Assembly: GCF_900156805.1 (NCBI RefSeq)
Contig: NZ_FTOQ01000001.1
Location: 62,001 to 126,000, forward strand
Direction of reading: 5' to 3'
From: Roseivivax lentus
Lineage (GTDB): Bacteria; Pseudomonadota; Alphaproteobacteria; Rhodobacterales; Rhodobacteraceae
Length of the DNA stretch: 64,000 bases
In this document: positions 1-9,294 of the stretch, one piece after another
Position numbering within the stretch: position 1 is the first letter of the stretch
How the letters are laid out: the number at the start of each line of letters is the position of its first letter
The notes under the pieces: generated by a model
Told to the model about the DNA's origin: nothing
Database searches by the model: none
What the model saw: the letters and a program-made list of their open reading frames with translations, nothing else
Position numbers and translations under genes: made by a program

Positions 1-1067
1 TCTTCGAGATCGAGCACGTCACCGATGGATTTTCTCGGCGGCGCCTCCAGTTCGGGTGCCGGTTCCGATTGTGCCGCAGCGTTGCGGCGCGCCACGAAGA
101 AGGCGGCAGCGCCGAGGGCCGCGCCGCCGAGGATGAACGGCAGAAAGGGCAGGCCGGGCACGAAGGCGAAGAGGCTCATCAGGACCGCGACGGTTCCGAG
201 AGCGGCCGGGTGGCGACCCAATTGACCGACCAATGCGACATCCGTCGCGCCGATCGCGCCACCACGGGCCAGCAGGAGCGCCGACGCGATGGAAATGATG
301 ACGGCCGGTATCTGGGAGACGAGCCCGTCGCCGACGGTCAGGATGGCATAGGTGGAGAACGCGTCGCCGACTGCCATGTCGTGCACGAAGACGCCCATGG
401 CAAGACCCATGACGAGGTTCAGGAGCGTGATCAGGAGGCCGGCGACGGCATCCCCCTTCACGAATTTCGATGCGCCATCGAGCGACCCGAAAAACGTCGT
501 TTCCTGCAATTCCCGTTCGCGGCGCGCCTTGGCTTCGGCATGATCGATGGCGCCGGCCGACATGTCGCTGTCGATGGCGAGTTGCTTGCCCGGCATGCCG
601 TCGAGGGCAAAGCGCGCACCGACCTCGGCCATGCGGGCCGCGCCTTTGGTGATGACGGTGAAATTGACGATCAGCAGCACGCCAAAGACCACCAATCCCA
701 GAAAGATGCTGCCGGACATGACGAAAGATGCGAATCCCTCGATGACGTGACCCGCGGCGTGGGGGCCTTCATGACCATTGCCGATGATGAGTTTCGTCGA
801 AGCCACGTTCAGCGACAGTCGCAGCATCATCGCCGCGAGCAGAACCGTGGGAAAGGCCGAGAAATCGAGAGGCCGTTCGACGAAGAGGGTGACGGTGAAG
901 ATCAGGATTGCCAAAGCAAAAGATGCCGCGAGGCCGATGTCCAGGACCACGGCGGGCATCGGCAGAATCATCATCACGATCACCGCCATCAGCGCGACGG
1001 CGAGAAGGACGGTAGGCTGGAAAATGCCCTTGGCGCGTCCGGCAATCATCGGCAATTGCCCGCGCAT
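1..1067 (-). CDS. flhA: Flagellar biosynthesis protein FlhA (N-terminal part; gene runs off the left edge)
   Basis: FlhA is the large inner-membrane component of the flagellar type III export gate. About 355 residues of the usual roughly 690 are inside the window; the C-terminal cytoplasmic domain lies beyond position 1. Reading from the ATG at 1067, the protein begins MRGQLPMIAGRAKG and soon shows strongly hydrophobic membrane segments. It then carries the family signature LDFSAFPTVLLAAMMLRLSL followed by NVASTKLII, then a loop with GHVIEGFASFVMSG. The last residues in the window (PPRKSIGDVLDLEE) match the linker that leads into the cytoplasmic domain. A stop codon lies four codons upstream of this ATG, which limits alternative starts. 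It is the last gene of a minus-strand flagellar block. The recognition is firm; only the 3' end is missing. Confidence 0.95.
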   Translation of the reverse strand, partial: MRGQLPMIAGRAKGIFQPTVLLAVALMAVIVMMILPMPAVVLDIGLAASFALAILIFTVTLFVERPLDFSAFPTVLLAAMMLRLSLNVASTKLIIGNGHEGPHAAGHVIEGFASFVMSGSIFLGLVVFGVLLIVNFTVITKGAARMAEVGARFALDGMPGKQLAIDSDMSAGAIDHAEAKARRERELQETTFFGSLDGASKFVKGDAVAGLLITLLNLVMGLAMGVFVHDMAVGDAFSTYAILTVGDGLVSQIPAVIISIASALLLARGGAIGATDVALVGQLGRHPAALGTVAVLMSLFAFVPGLPFLPFILGGAALGAAAFFVARRNAAAQSEPAPELEAPPRKSIGDVLDLE

Positions 1068-1267
1068 GGAGTGTCGTCACGATCCTTGCGGTCGTGAGTA
1101 GGTGCCAGGGATCGAGGACAGATCGGTGCCAGTAGCTCCGAACAGCAGGACAGGCGCAGGTCGCTCACGTTGGTTTCTCCGACGCATGGATTGCGGGCTA
1201 AGTCAGGTCAATCTGTTGCAGATATTGGTGAGCACGGTGTTAACACGCGCGCTTATAAGTTCGGCCC
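1068..1267. other. Intergenic region, nothing recognised
   Basis: This 200-bp gap separates the stop of the 709-residue gene from the start of flhA. It probably holds the flhA promoter and leader. I see no convincing sigma-28 or sigma-54 signature, no strong hairpin and no small gene. Confidence 0.4.
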
Positions 1268-3397
1268 TCAGGGTGAGACCGAGGTCTCGGTCAACAGAGC
1301 GCCCAGCGATGACCGCGCTGCCTCGCTCTCTTCCAGAAGTGACTCGAAATCGTCGAGGGTCGCGGGATCAAGCGGACCCGGATTGCTCGTCGCAAGACGC
1401 GATACCGGTGCCCAGGCACCGGCATCTTCGCTCACCCGGTCCCAGGCCTCTGCCAGAATAGCGGCTTCATCGGCGAGACCGGACGTGTCATCTGCTGGTT
1501 CTCCGGAGGTCAGGAAGGCGAAATCCTCCATCCCGGTGCGGGCCGCGCGGCGGATTTCCCGCGCATCGGGCCCATCGAGCGCGATGGTCAGAAGCTCCGC
1601 CTCTGCAAAATCACCCACAGATAGGGCGATCCGCGCCTCGAGAAGCGTTCGGCGTCGCAGCAGGCCCGGATCGGAGACCTTTTCAAGGAGCTGGTCGAGC
1701 GGTCGGTCGATCCCCAAATCGATCGCGCGTTCCGAGAGATCGAGCAGATCGCCTTCCGGCAGCTTCGCATCCCGTGCCAGCGCGTCGCGAATGTCAAAGA
1801 TGAATTCCAGAAAGCGGGCATCGTCAGCATCTGAAAGACCCGCCCGCAACGCCATTTTGGCAAGCTCACCCGCCCGTTCAGAGGAAAGCGTGCTGTCCTC
1901 GAGGATCCTCTTGAATGCCGATCGATACTCCCCCGATCCTATGAGCGCAGACAATTCCGCAGCGCGGGCCTCTCCAGCCGCGTCCGTTCCGGCCAGTTCC
2001 GACCCGATCGCGGCCGCGAGCGGTGCGAGCAGGGCTGCTTCATCTGCGTCTTCGGTCGTTTCGGCCAAGTCGAGGAGTGCCGCAGCGGCCACCTCGTCGT
2101 CCCGCGATCGGGTCAGGTTTTTCAGGACCTCCCGACTGGAGGCAGCAGAGCCCTCGTGTGTCGCCAGGGTATAGGCATCGGGAGGCTCGTCCCCGATATA
2201 AGCGAGGTCCGTCGTCACACCCTCGATGATCCGATTGATCCCATGCGCCTTGGCGGCCTTCGCGAGGTGTGGTGCAAGTCGAAGCTGGAGAGCTTCGGGC
2301 AATGTCTGATATGCCCGACGCGCGATACTCTCATCGAGAAAATCGGCAGGCACGTTCCGCGACAGGAGCGCCCAAAGATTGGCTGCGCCCCCACATCCCA
2401 AATGACGCGCGAAAAAATTGGTCGGATCGTCACCGGTCTCGACGCTGCTTGCGAGTGCAGCAAGGACGGCCCATTCCGGATCATCGCGCTCTGGTGCCAG
2501 CGCCATTACCTCTTGGCCCCAACCAAGTGCGAGATAGGATTTCGCGAATCCGGTCAAAGCGGATTCCGAGATCTCGCCGTCAAGACCCACCAGTGAGACC
2601 TTCGTCCGGCGGAGATCCAGATAATCACCCTTCAGCTCACTGAAGTCGGTGAGATCGCTGATCTTCCGGCACATATCCGGTGACGGTTGGCCAGGACGGA
2701 TACCTGCCTGATCATGCTCTTGAGTGCCCGCGATGAGGTCGGACAAGCCGCGCGGAGTATCGCCATCCCGCGGAGTCAAAGCGCCAAGGTGGAGGGCGCC
2801 TTCGAATTCCTGCAACAGACGTTTCGCCGTGGTGGACACATTGACTGCGCCAGTCTCTATGTCGAATGTGGGAGGCATTGCTTGCTCCAGCTCCGAAAGC
2901 AGCGGTGCAATTGTCTGTGTCTGCGGATCCGGGAAGCTCGCGCTCAAGCGTGTTGCGTTGTTCGTGAGGAAGTCTGCAAAGTCGGACGGGACGTCCCCCC
3001 GGGCTGCACTTTCTGTCACGATCTCCACCGAACCTTCGGTCGGGTCGGAAATGTCCAGAACGAGATATCCACGCGGCAGGGTGAAGGACGTCACTTGGCA
3101 TTCACAATTCAGTCCCAGAGACAAATCACCGGAATCCTCAGCCATGACCGATGCAACCCGGGCTCGGTCAATGCGGTCGTAGAAGGTTGTAAGATCGGGC
3201 CGTCGATCATTCGCATTCGGACTTCGTGTCAAGACGAGCTGGCGCGGGCCATCCGTCTCGAGCGACCACTGACCTGGCGTGGGCTGCTGGACGACAATGC
3301 GGGTGAAACGTCCATGGTCACCGGTGAAAACATCGAGATTCTGGGCAAAGACAACGCCAGGCAGGATAAGCGCGACAAAGACGAGCGCATATTTCAT
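1268..3397 (-). CDS. Exported protein of unknown function in the flagellar/motor operon
   Basis: I do not recognise this 709-residue protein. It begins with a clear Sec signal peptide (MKYALVFVALILPGVVFAQ, likely cleaved after Ala-18). A region rich in beta-type sequence follows, covering roughly residues 20-115 (VFTGDHGRFTRIVVQ, then GYLVLDISDP); it loosely resembles an AMIN-like periplasmic fold. The rest is long, acidic, Ala/Leu/Glu-rich and probably all helical, in the style of TPR or Sel1-like repeats. Its start codon overlaps the motA stop by four bases (ATGA), so it is translationally coupled to the stator gene. A role in motor function or stator assembly, by analogy with the periplasmic MotC of rhizobia, is inference only; no sequence similarity to MotC was established. 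Confidence 0.75.
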   Translation of the reverse strand: MKYALVFVALILPGVVFAQNLDVFTGDHGRFTRIVVQQPTPGQWSLETDGPRQLVLTRSPNANDRRPDLTTFYDRIDRARVASVMAEDSGDLSLGLNCECQVTSFTLPRGYLVLDISDPTEGSVEIVTESAARGDVPSDFADFLTNNATRLSASFPDPQTQTIAPLLSELEQAMPPTFDIETGAVNVSTTAKRLLQEFEGALHLGALTPRDGDTPRGLSDLIAGTQEHDQAGIRPGQPSPDMCRKISDLTDFSELKGDYLDLRRTKVSLVGLDGEISESALTGFAKSYLALGWGQEVMALAPERDDPEWAVLAALASSVETGDDPTNFFARHLGCGGAANLWALLSRNVPADFLDESIARRAYQTLPEALQLRLAPHLAKAAKAHGINRIIEGVTTDLAYIGDEPPDAYTLATHEGSAASSREVLKNLTRSRDDEVAAAALLDLAETTEDADEAALLAPLAAAIGSELAGTDAAGEARAAELSALIGSGEYRSAFKRILEDSTLSSERAGELAKMALRAGLSDADDARFLEFIFDIRDALARDAKLPEGDLLDLSERAIDLGIDRPLDQLLEKVSDPGLLRRRTLLEARIALSVGDFAEAELLTIALDGPDAREIRRAARTGMEDFAFLTSGEPADDTSGLADEAAILAEAWDRVSEDAGAWAPVSRLATSNPGPLDPATLDDFESLLEESEAARSSLGALLTETSVSP

Positions 3398-4263
3398 GCC
3401 GCTTGGCTCTTCGCATTGCGCAAGGCTTCTTCCACATCGGAAAAGCTGGGACGCATGTGGTCGGGCGTGTTCTGGCGGCCGACCTCGATGCAGATATTGG
3501 CGGGATGATTGTGCAAGTTGGCAACGAGGACCTCGCGGATCAGTTGGTAGAAGTGGCGATCTTCCTCAACGACGGCGCCGACCTTCCCAGCCATTGGCCC
3601 GACGAGGCCGTAGGCCAGAAACACTCCGAGAAAGGTTCCGACCAAGGCCCCGCCGATCAGTTTTCCAAGAACTTCCGGAGGCTGATCGATCGAGCCCATC
3701 GTCTTGATCACGCCGAGAACCGCAGCCACGATGCCGAGCGCTGGCAAACCATCCGCGACCGTCTGAAGTGCATGGCTGGAATGCATCGCATGATGCAGCG
3801 TAGCCTCCATCCGTTTGTCCAGCACCTCCTCGACCTGATGTGGATCATCGTAGTTCATCGACATGGATCGCAGCGTGTCGCAGATCAGATCGACGGCTTC
3901 CCGGTCTTTCTGAATTTTGGGATACCTGCCGAAAATCTCTGACTCTTCAGGGTTTTCGACATGTGGTTCGACAGCGACCGGGCTCTGGCGCGCCAATCGG
4001 ATCAGTTCGAACAACAGGCACAAGAGGTCACGATAGTCCGATTGCTTCCACTTCGGGCCCTTGAAGACCTTGCCGATATCCTTTGCGGCATGTTTGATTG
4101 CGGATATGTCATTTGCGATGAGGAAGGCGCCAACCGCGGCGCCGCCGATGATCATCATCTCGAAAGGCAGGGACGCCAGGATGATCCCCATCTTGCCGCC
4201 CGCGAGAAGATAACCGCCGAACACCATGACGAAAATCACGACGATGCCGAGTATACCGAACAT
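3394..4263 (-). CDS. motA: Flagellar motor stator protein MotA
   Basis: MotA forms the proton channel of the flagellar stator with MotB. The 289-residue length is normal. Two N-terminal membrane segments are visible (MFGILGIVVIFVMVFGGYLL and LPFEMMIIGGAAVGAFLI). A large cytoplasmic loop follows, and then the conserved block GLPALGIVAAVLGVIKTMG with the third and fourth membrane segments (LIGGALVGTFLGVFLAYG). The loop contains the charged residues (EATLHHAMHSSHALQTVADG) expected near the rotor-facing surface. It lies downstream of flgI and overlaps the next gene by four bases. Its partner motB lies about 5 kb upstream in the same strand block rather than beside it. Confidence 0.96.
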   Translation of the reverse strand: MFGILGIVVIFVMVFGGYLLAGGKMGIILASLPFEMMIIGGAAVGAFLIANDISAIKHAAKDIGKVFKGPKWKQSDYRDLLCLLFELIRLARQSPVAVEPHVENPEESEIFGRYPKIQKDREAVDLICDTLRSMSMNYDDPHQVEEVLDKRMEATLHHAMHSSHALQTVADGLPALGIVAAVLGVIKTMGSIDQPPEVLGKLIGGALVGTFLGVFLAYGLVGPMAGKVGAVVEEDRHFYQLIREVLVANLHNHPANICIEVGRQNTPDHMRPSFSDVEEALRNAKSQAA

Positions 4264-4304
4264 TTTGCTCGCTCCGTTTTGGTCGAAAAAGGGCCGGAGT
4301 CCGG

Positions 4305-5420
4305 CTACAGCACTACCAGTTCCGCATGCAGCGCACCGACTGCCTTGATCGTCTTGAGGATGTCGATCATGTCGCGTGGCGGGACGCCGAGCGCATTGAG
4401 GCCCGCGATCACTTCCGACAGGGAGGTGCCAGCCTGCACTTCCGCGAGGCCCGGACCGAGTTCTTCCTCAATCGCGGCTTCGGTCCTGGGCACGACGACC
4501 GTTTCACCCTCCGCGAAAGGATTGGGCTGCGCCACGATGGGTGCCTCCTGGATACGCAGCGTGAGATTGCCTTGACTGACCGCGACGCGAGAAATGCGAA
4601 CATCCTGGCCCATCACGATTGTGCCGGAGCGTTGATCGACGACGACCCGTGCGCGGCTTTCCGGTGCAACAGGGATGTTCTCGATGCGCTGCACAGCGTG
4701 CGCCGTGGATCGACTGCTGACGCGCGTCAGATCGATCCGGACCGTTCCTGAATCGAGCATCAGCGCCGCATCGCGCCCGAACGCCGCGTTGATTGCTGAT
4801 TCTATGCGTATCGCGGTGGTGAAGTCGGCCTCGCGCAAGGCCAGTGTCATGTCGCGCAATCCAGCGAAATCGAACCCCACCTCCCGCTCCACGCGCGCGC
4901 CTGCGGGAATGGCACCGGATGTGGGCACACCTTTCGTGACCACGGCCCCTTCGCCTTCCGCGGTGACTCCCCCAGCAATGATCGTGCCTTGGGCCACGGC
5001 GTAGATTTTCCCATCGGCCGCGTTCATCGGTGTCATGATCAGGGTGCCGCCCAGCAGGCTGGTCGCATCGCCGATGGCCGAGACCGTCACATCGATCTGA
5101 CTGCCGGACCGCGCAAAGGGCGGGAGAACCGATGTGATCATGACGGCAGCCACGTTCTTCGGGCGGAACTGCTCACCGGTAACGTTGACGCCCAGCCTTT
5201 CCAGGATATTGGCCATCAGATCTTCGGTGAAAGGCGCGTTTCGCAGACCATCTCCGGTTCCGTTCAATCCGACCACCAGACCGTAGCCGACAAGATCATT
5301 TCCCCGAACGCCCTCAAACTCCACAAGGTCTTTGATCCGGACCTGTTGCGCCTCGGCGAGACCCGAAATGGCCAAGGCGGGAATCGCGATCAATAGGAGG
5401 CTCAGCGCGCGGCGGATCAT
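4305..5420 (-). CDS. flgI: Flagellar P-ring protein FlgI
   Basis: FlgI builds the periplasmic P-ring around the flagellar rod. The 371 residues match the family length. A Sec signal peptide is present (MIRRALSLLLIAIPALAISG...AEA), followed by the family hallmark VRIKDLVEFEGVRGNDLVGYG and LVVGLNGTGDGLRNAPFTE. The region IPAGARVEREVGFDF and the C-terminal MIDILKTIKAVGALHAELVVL are also typical. The start overlaps the flgL stop by four bases, so the two are co-translated. It fits the run flgE-flgK-flgL-flgI-motA. Confidence 0.96.
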   Translation of the reverse strand: MIRRALSLLLIAIPALAISGLAEAQQVRIKDLVEFEGVRGNDLVGYGLVVGLNGTGDGLRNAPFTEDLMANILERLGVNVTGEQFRPKNVAAVMITSVLPPFARSGSQIDVTVSAIGDATSLLGGTLIMTPMNAADGKIYAVAQGTIIAGGVTAEGEGAVVTKGVPTSGAIPAGARVEREVGFDFAGLRDMTLALREADFTTAIRIESAINAAFGRDAALMLDSGTVRIDLTRVSSRSTAHAVQRIENIPVAPESRARVVVDQRSGTIVMGQDVRISRVAVSQGNLTLRIQEAPIVAQPNPFAEGETVVVPRTEAAIEEELGPGLAEVQAGTSLSEVIAGLNALGVPPRDMIDILKTIKAVGALHAELVVL

Positions 5421-6424
5421 CTCATGGCCTCCAGGAAGGACATGCGCCTCGCGGTGAGCGTGACCGTATACAAGCTCTCCAACTGGAACTGCGCCGCTTC
5501 CAGTTTGGCGGCATCGTCGAAAGGATCGGTTCCCACGAGGGAAAGGCGCAGCGACTGAACCGCAGAGAGCTCGACCGAAATACGGGTCGCGGATGTCTCG
5601 ATACGGGCTTCCGTCGCACCGAGGTCGGATCGCAGGACGGAAAGCTGGCCTTGCGCCTCAATCATCCGCAATCCCGCGCTTTCCAGAAGTCTTGTCTGGT
5701 CCGTCTCAGCCAATCCCAGGACAGGATCGGTGGCAACCATGGCGGTCACGAGACCCTTCAATCCCGCCCGGATCGCCGCATTATCGGCGCGAATACCGAG
5801 CGACACCTCAGCGCCATTGCCCAGTTTCTGGGGCGCAAGCGACGTGGTACTGCCGAGATAGGCGTCAGTTGCGAAGCCGGTCGGTCCATCGAACCAATTG
5901 TCGAGCCGCGCGGTCACATCCGCGGCATCGCTCGCTCCCGCGAGCGCCGCGTTGATTGATGCCAGAATGGTCTCGGGGTCGGCCAGGGGCGCCCGGTCGG
6001 TCGCCGTGCCACCGAAGATCGATCGCCCGGCGCTTTGCGTGTTGAGCGTGGCGATGCTTGCATCGAAGGCATCCCGGGCACGTGCGGATACCAATGCCCG
6101 CTCGCTTGGAAGAACCATGAGGTCCGCCCGCAGCATGTCCGCGCTGCGCGCAGACCAGGTGGTATCCAAGGTCTCCAAACTCGTTTGTTGCGAGGTGGCG
6201 CGGATGCCGACCTCGTTCACCAGGTCACGCGCGAGTGTCAGGCGCGCGATATCGCCGACGATGCCGTTCAACCGGGATGTGTCACCGCCGAGCCGGCGTG
6301 CCGGATCCGCGGCAAGACCGGTGGTCAATTGTTGTCCGAAGCGGTCGATCTGGGCTTTCAGGAAACCTTGTCGAGATTTTTGCACGAGGGATTGTGCAAG
6401 ATCACCAATGGATAGCATGGACAT
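5417..6424 (-). CDS. flgL: Flagellar hook-filament junction protein FlgL
   Basis: FlgL (HAP3) is the second junction protein joining hook and filament. The 335-residue product has flagellin-like helical ends: an N-terminal helix (DLAQSLVQKSRQGFLKAQID) and a C-terminal helix (AQFQLESLYTVTLTARRMSF). The divergent middle contains SAGRSIFGGTATDRAPL, a segment typical of FlgL. It follows flgK with a four-base gap and overlaps flgI. An ATG two codons downstream (6418) is an alternative start. The order flgK-flgL and the flagellin-like ends make FlgL more likely than flagellin itself. Confidence 0.92.
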   Translation of the reverse strand: MSMLSIGDLAQSLVQKSRQGFLKAQIDRFGQQLTTGLAADPARRLGGDTSRLNGIVGDIARLTLARDLVNEVGIRATSQQTSLETLDTTWSARSADMLRADLMVLPSERALVSARARDAFDASIATLNTQSAGRSIFGGTATDRAPLADPETILASINAALAGASDAADVTARLDNWFDGPTGFATDAYLGSTTSLAPQKLGNGAEVSLGIRADNAAIRAGLKGLVTAMVATDPVLGLAETDQTRLLESAGLRMIEAQGQLSVLRSDLGATEARIETSATRISVELSAVQSLRLSLVGTDPFDDAAKLEAAQFQLESLYTVTLTARRMSFLEAMR

Positions 6425-6428
6425 CTCC

Positions 6429-7838
6429 TCAGATACTCAACAGCTGATTCAGCATTTCGTCGACGCTGCGCAGAACCTGCGCATTCGCGGCGTAGTTCTG
6501 TTCGATTTCCAGAAGGCGCTGTAGTTCAACGTCTGAGTCGACACCTTGCGAGAATTCGATTTCTCTCAGCGCGGTGTTGCGCGCGGAGAACCGGGTCAGG
6601 GCGTCTTCCGAAAGGATGCGTGTGGCTTCGATGGAAGCACCAAATGCCGCGAATTGACCGCGCGCCGAGCGCACCGATCCGCCCAGAGCGGGATCCGTGG
6701 GGGCGCGCAGCGCATTTAAGCTGTCGGACAGGGCATTCAGCAGAGCCGCGTCACCGACCTCGCCGGGCGCGGTCGCGCCGAGACCATCCCGCAATTTCCA
6801 CAGATCGGTCGATCCCGGCGCGACGGCCGGATTCCAGATGAGACGTTCGGAAAGGCCCGGGACGGGCGGTGGTCCGGGCGGCGCGCCCAATTCGGAGAAG
6901 AGGCCGATCTGGCCGGGCGCAATGGTCGCATCGGGGCCCCCGGCGCCGAAGCGCTCGATCAGATCGTAGGCGATCCCGTCGAGCCGCGCTTGCGCTTCGG
7001 GCAACATGACGTCTCTGGCCTCGAAGGCTGCGCCCAGCCGCCCGCCCGAGAGCGGTCCCTTCGGGCCCGACGAGACGGCACGCCCATTGATGGTAAGCCC
7101 GCCCAGCAGACCGTTCGCCTCGGTCATCTGGGCAGCGATGACCGGGGTCGGAGTGAAGCCCACGGTCGCGGGCTGCCCGTCGAGAAGGATCGCACCGTTG
7201 GTGGTGTAGAGCGCGATACCGTTCTGATCGCGCGGCGCGGTGCGGATCGGAACGATCTCAGCCACCGCATCGATGACCTTCTGCCGCTGGTCGAAGAGCG
7301 ACGCGGTCGATGCGGTACCGGGCTGTGCGCGGGCCAGCGCCTGGTTGAGAGAGGCCGCCTCCTCGAGAAGGGCATTGAGTTGCGCCAAATCCTTCGCGAT
7401 GGCCGTATCGGCATCGGCCCGGGCGGCCTGGATCTCGCCCGATGCGGAGCCGATCGCCTGCGCGAGATCCGAGCCCGCGACGGCTACGGCGTTCAATCGC
7501 TGCTCGGAGGCAGGGTCGGCCGCGGCGGACAGCAATGCGGAATCGAAGATCGACATCAGGTTCTGCAGCGATCCCGGATCCTCGGCCGATCCGGCCAGCG
7601 CGTCGAGACGCTGCGCATAATCCTGCATCGTCTGCGCCGCCGCCATCTCGGCATCCGACAGGCGGCGGTCCGAGAGGAGAGCCGGATCGACCACGCGCAG
7701 GATCTGGTCGCCCACGATGACGCGCCGCGCGTAACCCGGCTCCGACGCGTTGGAGAGATTGCTCGACACGACGCTGGTCGCCTGCGCATTGCGCGCAAGC
7801 CCCAGCAGAGCCTTGTTGACTGCGATGCTCATCGACAT
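6429..7838 (-). CDS. flgK: Flagellar hook-associated protein FlgK
   Basis: FlgK (HAP1) is the first junction protein at the hook tip. The N-terminus (MSMSIAVNKALLGLARNAQ, then SSNLSNASEPGYARR) carries the rod/hook family motif. The C-terminus (LLEIEQNYAANAQVLRSVDEM) is the usual terminal helix of axial proteins. The 469-residue length is in the normal range. I chose ATG 7838 because GGAG lies about seven bases upstream and the TTG six bases earlier is less credible; ATG 7832 is also possible. It lies between flgE and flgL in the same orientation. Confidence 0.93.
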   Translation of the reverse strand: MSMSIAVNKALLGLARNAQATSVVSSNLSNASEPGYARRVIVGDQILRVVDPALLSDRRLSDAEMAAAQTMQDYAQRLDALAGSAEDPGSLQNLMSIFDSALLSAAADPASEQRLNAVAVAGSDLAQAIGSASGEIQAARADADTAIAKDLAQLNALLEEAASLNQALARAQPGTASTASLFDQRQKVIDAVAEIVPIRTAPRDQNGIALYTTNGAILLDGQPATVGFTPTPVIAAQMTEANGLLGGLTINGRAVSSGPKGPLSGGRLGAAFEARDVMLPEAQARLDGIAYDLIERFGAGGPDATIAPGQIGLFSELGAPPGPPPVPGLSERLIWNPAVAPGSTDLWKLRDGLGATAPGEVGDAALLNALSDSLNALRAPTDPALGGSVRSARGQFAAFGASIEATRILSEDALTRFSARNTALREIEFSQGVDSDVELQRLLEIEQNYAANAQVLRSVDEMLNQLLSI

Positions 7839-7871
7839 GGGCAAGCTCCGGTTCGGCGCCTAGGCATGGCC

Positions 7872-9173
7872 TCAGCGCTTGATGTTGGTGGTTTCCTGCA
7901 GCATCTCGTCCACGGTCTGGATGACCTTGGCGTTGGACGAATAGGCGCGCTGGGTCTGGATGAGCTGCGTGAGTTCGGACGCCACGTCGGTCGTGGATTC
8001 CTCGAGCGCAAAGCCCAGGATTTCCCCGGTGGGGCCGGTCGCCGCGTCCCAGAGGAAGTAGCTGCCGCTGTTCATCGAGGTAGCGTAGATTTGGCCGGGC
8101 AGCGGAATGAGGCCGTTCGGGTTCGGCACGTTCACCAGCGGGACCTGGTAGATCACCCGAGTGGCGCCTGTATCGAAGGTCGCGATGACCATACCGTTCG
8201 CATCGACCTCGACCGAGGTCATGCTACCGACGGGCGAGCCGTCTTTCGAGATGTTCAACGGTGCGAAGGTATCGGACAGCTGGGTGATCCCGTCGCTGGC
8301 CCCGATCTGACCGATGGTCAGCTCCATCGGTCCGCCGGCGACGTTCACGATGACCGAGCCCGTGGCGGGATCGTAGGCGCCGCCCGATACGGTGGTCACA
8401 CTGGCAATGGTGCCGCCCGCGGTGCGGGAATCGTCGAACACAACCTGGTATTCCCCGATCACGACGCCGGGCGTGGCGCTGTCTTCGATCACCATCGTCC
8501 AGGTGTTCGAAGTGCCCGTGGCCGGGATCGTCGGCGTGTAGGTGATGTTCAGCGTCTCGGAGACGCCGAGGTTGTCGTAATATTCCACCGACAGAACGAG
8601 AGGGTCGCCGCTGGCCGAGGCATCGGTTTCGGTCGCGGGCAGATTGAGACCGAGCGTCACCATTGTCGTCGGCTCGCCCGACAGCTGGTTCGCGTCAATC
8701 CGCACCGGTTCGAGACCGTCCGACGTGTCGCGCGGATAGGTGCCGATGGTGCCGTCCGGTTCGGCCGGCCAGCCCAGGAGCATCAGCCCATCCGGCGACA
8801 CGAGGTAGCCGTTCTCGTCCGTCGAGAATGAGCCGGTCGTGGTCAGGAACATCTGCGGATCGGTGCTTCCGGCCTGAACCTCGGACGCCTGGGCGACGGG
8901 AAGGAAGCCCGGACCGCTCACGGCGAGGTCCGTGGCGTTCGAGGTCGAGACCAAGGCGCCTTTCTGATCGATCTCGTAACTCGTCGAGGTCCGAACGCCG
9001 CCCGCGGTATATTTGCCCCCCGAGCTTGCCAGGACCACGGAATGGAAATCCGTCTCCGCCTGCTTGTACCCGTAGGTTTCGGAATTCGCGATGTTGTCGG
9101 CGATGGTGCCGAGCTGGTTCGCATTCGCGGCCAACCCGGACACGCCGGCATTCATGGAGGAGGAGATCGTCAT
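7872..9173 (-). CDS. flgE: Flagellar hook protein FlgE
   Basis: FlgE polymerises into the flagellar hook. The protein begins MTISSSMNAGVSGLAANANQ and continues with LGTIADNIANSETYGYKQAE, the classical N-terminal flagellar rod/hook motif. It ends with LTQLIQTQRAYSSNAKVIQT, the matching C-terminal helix. The middle is rich in Thr, Gly and Val, as in hook domains. The frame stays open for 66 codons upstream of 9173, but that extension is Arg-rich and unlike the family. ATG 9173 has AAAGG a few bases upstream, so 433 residues is the better model. It heads the flgE-flgK-flgL-flgI-motA run. Confidence 0.94.
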   Translation of the reverse strand: MTISSSMNAGVSGLAANANQLGTIADNIANSETYGYKQAETDFHSVVLASSGGKYTAGGVRTSTSYEIDQKGALVSTSNATDLAVSGPGFLPVAQASEVQAGSTDPQMFLTTTGSFSTDENGYLVSPDGLMLLGWPAEPDGTIGTYPRDTSDGLEPVRIDANQLSGEPTTMVTLGLNLPATETDASASGDPLVLSVEYYDNLGVSETLNITYTPTIPATGTSNTWTMVIEDSATPGVVIGEYQVVFDDSRTAGGTIASVTTVSGGAYDPATGSVIVNVAGGPMELTIGQIGASDGITQLSDTFAPLNISKDGSPVGSMTSVEVDANGMVIATFDTGATRVIYQVPLVNVPNPNGLIPLPGQIYATSMNSGSYFLWDAATGPTGEILGFALEESTTDVASELTQLIQTQRAYSSNAKVIQTVDEMLQETTNIKR

Positions 9174-9263
9174 GACTGGCCTTTCTGCTCTGTCGCGTCC
9201 GGGCCTTGGTATCGTGCGGACCTTTAAGGTCTCACTAACGCGTAAAATTCTCCGTATCGTTTT

Positions 9264-9287
9264 CCGGCGGCCCGCGAGGACCGCCGG
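9264..9287. terminator. Hairpin between motB and flgE
   Basis: A 7-bp GC stem (CCGGCGG at 9264-9270 with CCGCCGG at 9281-9287) with a 10-base loop lies just past the motB stop on the minus strand. No T-run follows on the minus strand, so this is at best a weak or Rho-assisted terminator. Confidence 0.35.
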
Positions 9288-9294
9288 TATCCGC

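Noticed and set aside
69-1097. Long plus-strand frame opposite flhA
   Set aside because: It is an antisense shadow, rich in Asp, Gly, His and Arg; the minus strand encodes an unmistakable FlhA.
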